Below, one piece after another: positions 34,584-38,626 of a DNA stretch of 38,626 nucleotides. This DNA comes from Sphingopyxis sp. (GTDB lineage Bacteria; Pseudomonadota; Alphaproteobacteria; Sphingomonadales; Sphingomonadaceae): the NCBI RefSeq assembly GCF_025869345.1, contig NZ_JAOZVW010000075.1, positions 1-38,626 on the forward strand, given 5' to 3'. A model generated the notes under the pieces. The model saw only the letters and a program-made list of their open reading frames with translations, was not told the origin of the DNA and made no database searches. Both the position numbers and the translations under genes were made by a program. Every line of letters starts with the position of its first letter. Position 1 is the first letter of the stretch.

Positions 34584-35045
34584 ATGATGAGGACATTCGC
34601 AAATATTGCCCTGCTCGCACTCGCGGCGGCTTGTCCGCACGTCGCGCAGGCCGAGGTCTATGCCGCTTGCTTCTATCAGGACGGCAATACGGGAAAATAC
34701 CCGATTACGCAGCTTTTCACGCTCGAAGACGATGCGTTGAAAGACGGTTACAACGAATATACCAGAGAGAAGACAGCGGCTTGGGAGAAGAATGCCGTCA
34801 AGCAGATAGACCAGGTCCGTCCCATCGCGGGTTATTATGGCTACAGTTTCGTCGGCCAGTTCGTGAAATTCGCCGAGGATGAGAAACACGAGCGCGGTTC
34901 GTGCTGGATGACGACCGACAAGGCGCATGCGTTCGGATGGTATCGGCACGTGATGGCAATGGGGGATCGGGACAATCTTTCGATTGCCGGCTGGCGCCCC
35001 TCGAAAGGGACGGTCCTCAAGGTGGAAGAGTGGCCGCCGATGTAG
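34584..35045 (+). CDS. Small exported protein of unknown function
   Basis: 153 residues from MMRTFANIALLALAAACPHV, a good signal peptide; the frame extends 28 codons further up without signal character. AGGGGGAC lies immediately upstream, and the second of two adjacent ATGs fits the ribosome site spacing better. The mature part is rich in Tyr, Phe and Trp with two cysteines (AACFYQDG, GSCWMTTD). It resembles the 128-residue protein at the head of the group in pattern only. It is the last of four exported-protein genes on the plus strand. Function unknown. Confidence 0.72.
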   Translation: MMRTFANIALLALAAACPHVAQAEVYAACFYQDGNTGKYPITQLFTLEDDALKDGYNEYTREKTAAWEKNAVKQIDQVRPIAGYYGYSFVGQFVKFAEDEKHERGSCWMTTDKAHAFGWYRHVMAMGDRDNLSIAGWRPSKGTVLKVEEWPPM

Positions 35046-35386
35046 GCGCAACGGCTGTGGCCGTCATGGCCGCGCGTCAGGACGTTTGCGACGAATCCGG
35101 CAATCAGCGGGCCGGTCATCCAACGGAAGGGGCCAGGGCGGATCGACGCGGCCGCCCCGCCGCGCCGGCTGCTCGGCCACGAACGACGCGCAAGCCAGCG
35201 GCCCCTAACTGCCACTACGAACCATTTTCCCATCGGTGGCTGCAAAATGTCGCCCAGAGACTCTGGTCCTTATCGCGCTCCTTTCCGAGCCAAGTGCTTT
35301 GCAGAGACTCGAACCGGGTGGGAGAGGCGCGAAATTGCGCCGCCCGGCGGTCAAAACCGTATAGTTCTGGGTTCGATGAATATGGT
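35046..35386. other. Intergenic region before the tRNA-Cys gene
   Basis: 341 bases with no gene I can support. It contains TCGAACCGG, 9 bases also found in the nearby tRNA, but no cloverleaf. No integrase or attachment-site repeat was seen. Confidence 0.5.
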
Positions 35387-35460
35387 TGGAGGCCCGAGCC
35401 GGAATCGAACCGGCGTATACGGATTTGCAGTCCGCTGCGTCACCACTCCGCCATCGGGCC
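35387..35460 (-). tRNA. tRNA-Cys (anticodon GCA)
   Basis: On the minus strand the gene begins GGCCCGATGGCGGAGTGGTG and closes with acceptor TCGGGCC, discriminator T and an encoded CCA (74 nt with CCA). The anticodon loop CTGCAAA gives anticodon GCA, and the T-arm GGTTCGATTCC is standard. U at position 73 is the usual identity base of cysteine tRNA. Confidence 0.95.
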
Positions 35461-35609
35461 TCAGGCGCAGATTTGCGTGGAGAGAGCGCCCCTAGCGATT
35501 TCGCTTCGCACTGGCAATGCGATTATTGGGCGATCGCCGGCGATTGGCATCGATCCGCAGCAATGCGGGCTTGGCGGTTCCCCCGTTGCCAGCTATTGCG
35601 CGGCGCAAG

Positions 35610-35644
35610 TTGACGGCAGCGCTGTATTACTATTGCAATACAGC
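35610..35644. promoter_or_regulatory. Putative promoter with inverted repeat before the isoaspartate methyltransferase-like gene
   Basis: TTGACG (35610-35615) could be a -35. Downstream lies the inverted repeat GCTGTATT-N8-AATACAGC (35621-35644), in the position of the -10 and start site. It could be an operator for the methyltransferase-tolC genes or a hairpin in the leader. No good -10 was found. Confidence 0.4.
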
Positions 35645-35699
35645 ATGGCATGGGCTAGGGCTGCGCGCAACGCTTTGGGTCCAGAGAATCGGAAATCGG

Positions 35700-36365
35700 A
35701 TGATGGCGACGAAATTGAGCGAGATGGGGGCGGCCGACATGCGCGCCGCGATGATCGACAGCCAGCTTAGGACGAACGACGTCATCGACCCCGCGGTGGT
35801 CGGCGCGATGGGCGCGGTGGCGCGCGAGGCGCATGTGCCCGCGGCGCTCGCCGGCGTCGCCTATATGGACCGCGCGATCGACCTCGGCGGCGGCCGCGCG
35901 CTCAACCCGCCGCTCGTCACCGGCCGGTTACTCGTCGCCGCCGATATCCGGGCCGGCCAGCGCGTGCTGCTGATCGGCGGCGCCACCGGCTATACCGCCG
36001 CGCTGCTCGCGCGGCTCGGCGCCGAAGTCCATGCGGTCGAGGAAGCGGCCGGCCTGCTCGCCGCTGCGCGCGCCGCTACGCCGGGCGCGGCCATCCACTG
36101 GACCGAAGGCCCGCTCGCCGCCGGCGCGCCGAAGGCCGCGCCCTTCGACCGCATCGTCATCGACGGCGCGATCGAGGTCTTGCCCGACGCGCTCGCCGCG
36201 CAGCTCGCCGAGGGCGGACGAATCGTCGCCGCGCAGCGCGACGGCAGCGTGACGCGCCTCGTCCAGGGCGTGAAGACGGGCGGCGCGGTGGCGCTCCGCT
36301 CGTTCGCCGACATGGACGTGGCGCCGCTTCCCGGCTTTGCGGCGCCGAACAGTTTCCGATTCTGA
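35700..36365 (+). CDS. Protein-L-isoaspartate O-methyltransferase family protein (divergent)
   Basis: 221 residues. The start region MRAAMIDSQLRTNDV and the SAM-binding strand VLLIGGATGYTAALLARLGA (motif I, normally with an acidic residue) place it in the isoaspartate methyltransferase family, which repairs damaged aspartyl residues using S-adenosylmethionine. Motif I is altered (IGGATG), so activity is uncertain; many alphaproteobacterial genes in this position look similarly divergent. Two adjacent ATGs start it. It lies 55 bases before the TolC-family gene, an arrangement common in alphaproteobacteria, and the two are likely co-transcribed. Confidence 0.85.
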   Translation: MMATKLSEMGAADMRAAMIDSQLRTNDVIDPAVVGAMGAVAREAHVPAALAGVAYMDRAIDLGGGRALNPPLVTGRLLVAADIRAGQRVLLIGGATGYTAALLARLGAEVHAVEEAAGLLAAARAATPGAAIHWTEGPLAAGAPKAAPFDRIVIDGAIEVLPDALAAQLAEGGRIVAAQRDGSVTRLVQGVKTGGAVALRSFADMDVAPLPGFAAPNSFRF

Positions 36366-36420
36366 GGGGCTTTCGATTCTGTCGGCTCTTCTTCCTCCCC
36401 GTTTCAGGCTGAACATCCCA

Positions 36421-37914
36421 ATGCACGACAAGACAGATATCGAGACAGGCCGCCGCGCCCGCTGGCTTGCCGGACTGGCGCTGGGGGCGCTGGCGCTGGC
36501 CGCGCCGGCGCACGCCGAAACGCTGCAGGGAGCGCTCGCCAAGGCTTATGAGAACAACCCGACGCTGACCGGCGCGCGCGCGGGCCAGCGCGCGAACGAC
36601 GAGAATGTGCCGATCCAGAAAAGCTACGGGCTCCCCGACGTCGGGGTGCAGGCGAGCTATGACGAAAATGTCATCGTGCCGGGCAACAGTTTCAACGCCC
36701 CCGGGCGCTCGCTGACGGCCGGCGGGCAGTTGACGGTGCCGCTGTATCAGGGCGGCGCCGTCCGCAACGCGGTGAAGGCCGCCAAATATCGCGTCGAAGC
36801 GGGGCAGGCCGACCTCCGCGCGACCGAGGCGAGCATCTTCTCGCAGGTCGTCGGCGCCTATATGGACGTCATCCGCGACATCGCGATCGTTCAGCTCAAT
36901 CAAAAGAACGTCGCAGTCCTCAAAACCAATTTGCAGGCGACCAGCGACCGCTTCGAGATCGGCGATCTGACGCGCACCGACGTCGCCCAGTCGCAGGCGC
37001 GGCTCGCGCTCGCCGAAGGCGATCTGCGCACCGCCGAATCGAACCTGATCCGCAGCCGCGAAACCTATATCAAGCTCGTCGGCGATGCGCCGGTCGACCT
37101 CCAGCCGCCGCCGGCGCTGCCCAACCTGCCGGCGAGCGCGGAGGACGCGGTCGCGATCGCGCTGAACAACAACCCCGACATCGATTCGGCGAACCAGCTG
37201 CTCAAGGCGAGCGACGCCGATATCGGCACCGCCAAGGCGACGCGCGCGCCCAAGGTTTCCGCGATCCTGAACGGCGGCTACAATAATTATCTCGGGTCGC
37301 TGAACAGCGGCGTCGAAGGCGTCAGCGTCCTGCAGGAAACGTCGAGCGCCGCCGCGGGCGTTCAGGTCACGCTGCCCATCTTCACCGGCGGCCGCCGGTC
37401 GGCGCAGGTCCGCCAGGCGCAGTCGCGCAGCAGCCAGGCGATCGAAAATTATGTCGCGGTCGAACGCGACGTGATCGCCCAGACGCGCGGCGCCTATGCC
37501 GCGTGGCAGGCGAACGAGCGGATCATCGCGGCGACCGAGCAGGCGGTCGGCGCCAACGGCCTGTCGCTGGAGGGCGTGCGCGCCGAAAACAGCGTCGGCA
37601 CTCGCTCGATCCTCGACATATTGAATGCCGAGCAGGAATATCTGAACGCCGAGGTCCAGCTCGTCTCGGCGCGCCGCAATTCCTATGTCGCCGCTTTCTC
37701 GGTCCTCGCCGCAATGGGCAAGGCCGAAGCGCGCGATCTGGGGATCGAGGGCGGCGCGCTCTATGACCCGGAGGCGAATTACCGCCGCGTCAAGGGGCAG
37801 ATCTGGGACTGGGCCGACGATCCGAAGCCGCAGCAGGTCGCGACCGACACCAAGGCCGTTCCCGCCGCCGACGCGACCGTTCCACCGGCGATCGACACAG
37901 CGCTCCCCCAATAG
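36421..37914 (+). CDS. tolC: TolC-family outer-membrane efflux/secretion channel
   Basis: 497 residues. After a signal peptide (ends ALAAPAHA-ET), two OEP repeats follow: LQGALAKAYENNPTLTGARA at the start of the first, and EDAVAIALNNNPDIDSANQL at the start of the second. Long helices (e.g. NVAVLKTNLQATSDRFEIGD) build the periplasmic tunnel. It forms the trimeric exit duct for tripartite drug efflux and type I secretion. The C-terminal tail (~40 residues rich in Pro, Ala and Asp) is extra and probably disordered. The ATG choice fits the signal peptide. No inner-membrane partner genes are next to it, so it likely serves several pumps. Confidence 0.93.
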   Translation: MHDKTDIETGRRARWLAGLALGALALAAPAHAETLQGALAKAYENNPTLTGARAGQRANDENVPIQKSYGLPDVGVQASYDENVIVPGNSFNAPGRSLTAGGQLTVPLYQGGAVRNAVKAAKYRVEAGQADLRATEASIFSQVVGAYMDVIRDIAIVQLNQKNVAVLKTNLQATSDRFEIGDLTRTDVAQSQARLALAEGDLRTAESNLIRSRETYIKLVGDAPVDLQPPPALPNLPASAEDAVAIALNNNPDIDSANQLLKASDADIGTAKATRAPKVSAILNGGYNNYLGSLNSGVEGVSVLQETSSAAAGVQVTLPIFTGGRRSAQVRQAQSRSSQAIENYVAVERDVIAQTRGAYAAWQANERIIAATEQAVGANGLSLEGVRAENSVGTRSILDILNAEQEYLNAEVQLVSARRNSYVAAFSVLAAMGKAEARDLGIEGGALYDPEANYRRVKGQIWDWADDPKPQQVATDTKAVPAADATVPPAIDTALPQ

Positions 37915-38032
37915 ATTTCGGCACAATAAGCTTGGCAAAAGCCGTTTCCCGCCGGTAGGATGATGGTTAACCGCCCTTGAAGGGCAACCCACGATGGCGT
38001 GGGGCCCGGATTCGTGGGGTAAGGGGGCAAAT

Positions 38033-38464
38033 ATGGGCGATCTGTCGCGAGAGCCGTCTATGGAAGATATCTTGTCGTCGATTCGGCGGGTGATTGCCCG
38101 CGACGAGGCACCGGGCGCGCGCATCCAGCGCGGCGGCGAAGACGTCCTCGACCTTCACGACGAAGAGGCGGACGAGGCCGAAGAGGCGGCGGCGGCGATC
38201 CCGACCCCCGCAAAGCCCACCGAAGAGGAACTGGTGTCGGCGGCGAGCGCCCACGCCGCGCGCCAGTCGCTCGAAGCGCTGAACGCGGCGGTCTCGCCGG
38301 CCGCGCCCGCGGCATCCGCTCCCGCGGGGGGCCGCACGATGGAAGAGGTCGTGCTGGAAGCGCTTCGCCCGATGCTCAAGGACTGGCTCGACGCCAATCT
38401 CCCCGCGATGGTCGAGGCGATGGTGGCGAAGGAAATCAGCCGGATTACCGGGAAGAAATTCTAG
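38033..38464 (+). CDS. DUF2497 / PopZ-like polar organising protein
   Basis: 143 residues. The N terminus EPSMEDILSSIRRVIARDE is the conserved helix 1 of the PopZ/DUF2497 family. A variable acidic, Ala/Pro-rich middle (residues ~40-105) follows, and the C terminus LEALRPMLKDWLDANLPAMV plus VEAMVAKEISRITG forms the oligomerisation helices. In Caulobacter PopZ forms a condensate at the cell pole that anchors the chromosome origin through ParB. The protein here is slightly shorter than Caulobacter PopZ (177 residues). GGGGG is 5 bases before the ATG. It lies 118 bases after tolC, the conserved position in alphaproteobacteria, where valS usually follows; the contig ends before it. Confidence 0.88.
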   Translation: MGDLSREPSMEDILSSIRRVIARDEAPGARIQRGGEDVLDLHDEEADEAEEAAAAIPTPAKPTEEELVSAASAHAARQSLEALNAAVSPAAPAASAPAGGRTMEEVVLEALRPMLKDWLDANLPAMVEAMVAKEISRITGKKF

Positions 38465-38473
38465 GGTCGTACG

Positions 38474-38507
38474 ATCATCCCTGTCGCGCAGCGATGGGGA
38501 TGATTTT
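38474..38507 (+). terminator. Terminator after the PopZ-like gene
   Basis: ATCATCCC / GGGATGAT stem with TCGC/GCGA extending inside the loop, followed by TTTTAG. It lies 10 bases after the stop codon and fits a Rho-independent terminator. Confidence 0.6.
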
Positions 38508-38555
38508 AGAGTCCCACGCGTTAAATCGACACCACCTCCATTCCGTTCGTGTCGC

Positions 38556-38626
38556 GGGGGGGGGGGGGGGGCCCCCGGGGGGGGGGGGGCCGGGGGGGGG
38601 GGGGGGGGGGGCGGGGGGGGGGCGGG
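38556..38626. other. Poly-G sequencing artefact at the contig end
   Basis: A run of almost only G with scattered C, unlike anything else in the window. Two-colour sequencers report G when the signal is lost, so this is most likely not genomic. Confidence 0.9.

Noticed and set aside
35297-35386. tRNA remnant near the tRNA-Cys gene
   Set aside because: Only T-arm-like strings (TCGAACCGG, GGTTCGAT) are present; no cloverleaf can be drawn.
35046-35460. Genomic island integrated at the tRNA-Cys gene
   Set aside because: Base composition to the left looks different, but I found no integrase and no second copy of the tRNA 3' end.

Overview
This is a contig end of about 38.6 kb from a high-GC alphaproteobacterium, most likely a sphingomonad (Sphingopyxis/Sphingomonas type). 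The reasons are the GC-rich codon use, a large NAD-type glutamate dehydrogenase, a TonB receptor with SapC, cupin and tryptophan-halogenase genes beside it, and a pcm-like / tolC / DUF2497 (PopZ-like) gene order at the right end. Genus is inference; there is no rRNA here. The last ~70 bases are a poly-G run that looks like a sequencing artefact.

Layout. (1) 0-7 kb, minus strand: a large NAD-dependent glutamate dehydrogenase, a PAS-domain protein and an OsmC-family protein. (2) 7-19.8 kb, all minus strand: a carbohydrate-utilisation locus. In transcription order it holds a TonB-dependent receptor, a tightly coupled SapC / cupin (JmjC-like) / flavin-dependent halogenase trio, a LacI-type repressor overlapping an MFS transporter, an exported GH3 beta-glucosidase/exo-glucanase, and a FucP-type sugar permease. 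Four AACGTT-centred pseudo-palindromes sit in front of the receptor (two), the SapC trio and the GH3 gene, so one LacI regulator probably controls uptake, hydrolysis and the halogenase trio together. (3) 20.3-26 kb: a giant autotransporter adhesin whose passenger contains 789-bp direct repeats. (4) 26-32.5 kb, minus strand: three unusual LuxR-type regulators. Two carry tandem HTH domains fused to alpha/beta-hydrolase domains whose catalytic residues look lost. Between those two lie an exported M20 peptidase and the C-terminal stump of a decayed FAD oxidoreductase. (5) 32.6-35.05 kb, plus strand: four small or medium exported proteins of unknown function, one with Sel1-like repeats, transcribed divergently from the larger fusion regulator. 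(6) 35.4-38.5 kb: a tRNA-Cys(GCA) gene on the minus strand, then a protein-isoaspartate methyltransferase-like protein, a TolC-family outer-membrane channel and a PopZ/DUF2497 protein on the plus strand.

How it may work together: in the sugar locus the receptor brings an oligosaccharide (probably a beta-glucan or beta-glucoside) into the periplasm, the GH3 enzyme trims it, the MFS permeases import the products, and the LacI protein senses a product. The role of the halogenase trio is not known. The best candidate for something undescribed is the pair of tandem-HTH/pseudo-hydrolase regulators, with the adjacent exported-protein operon and autotransporter as possible targets.
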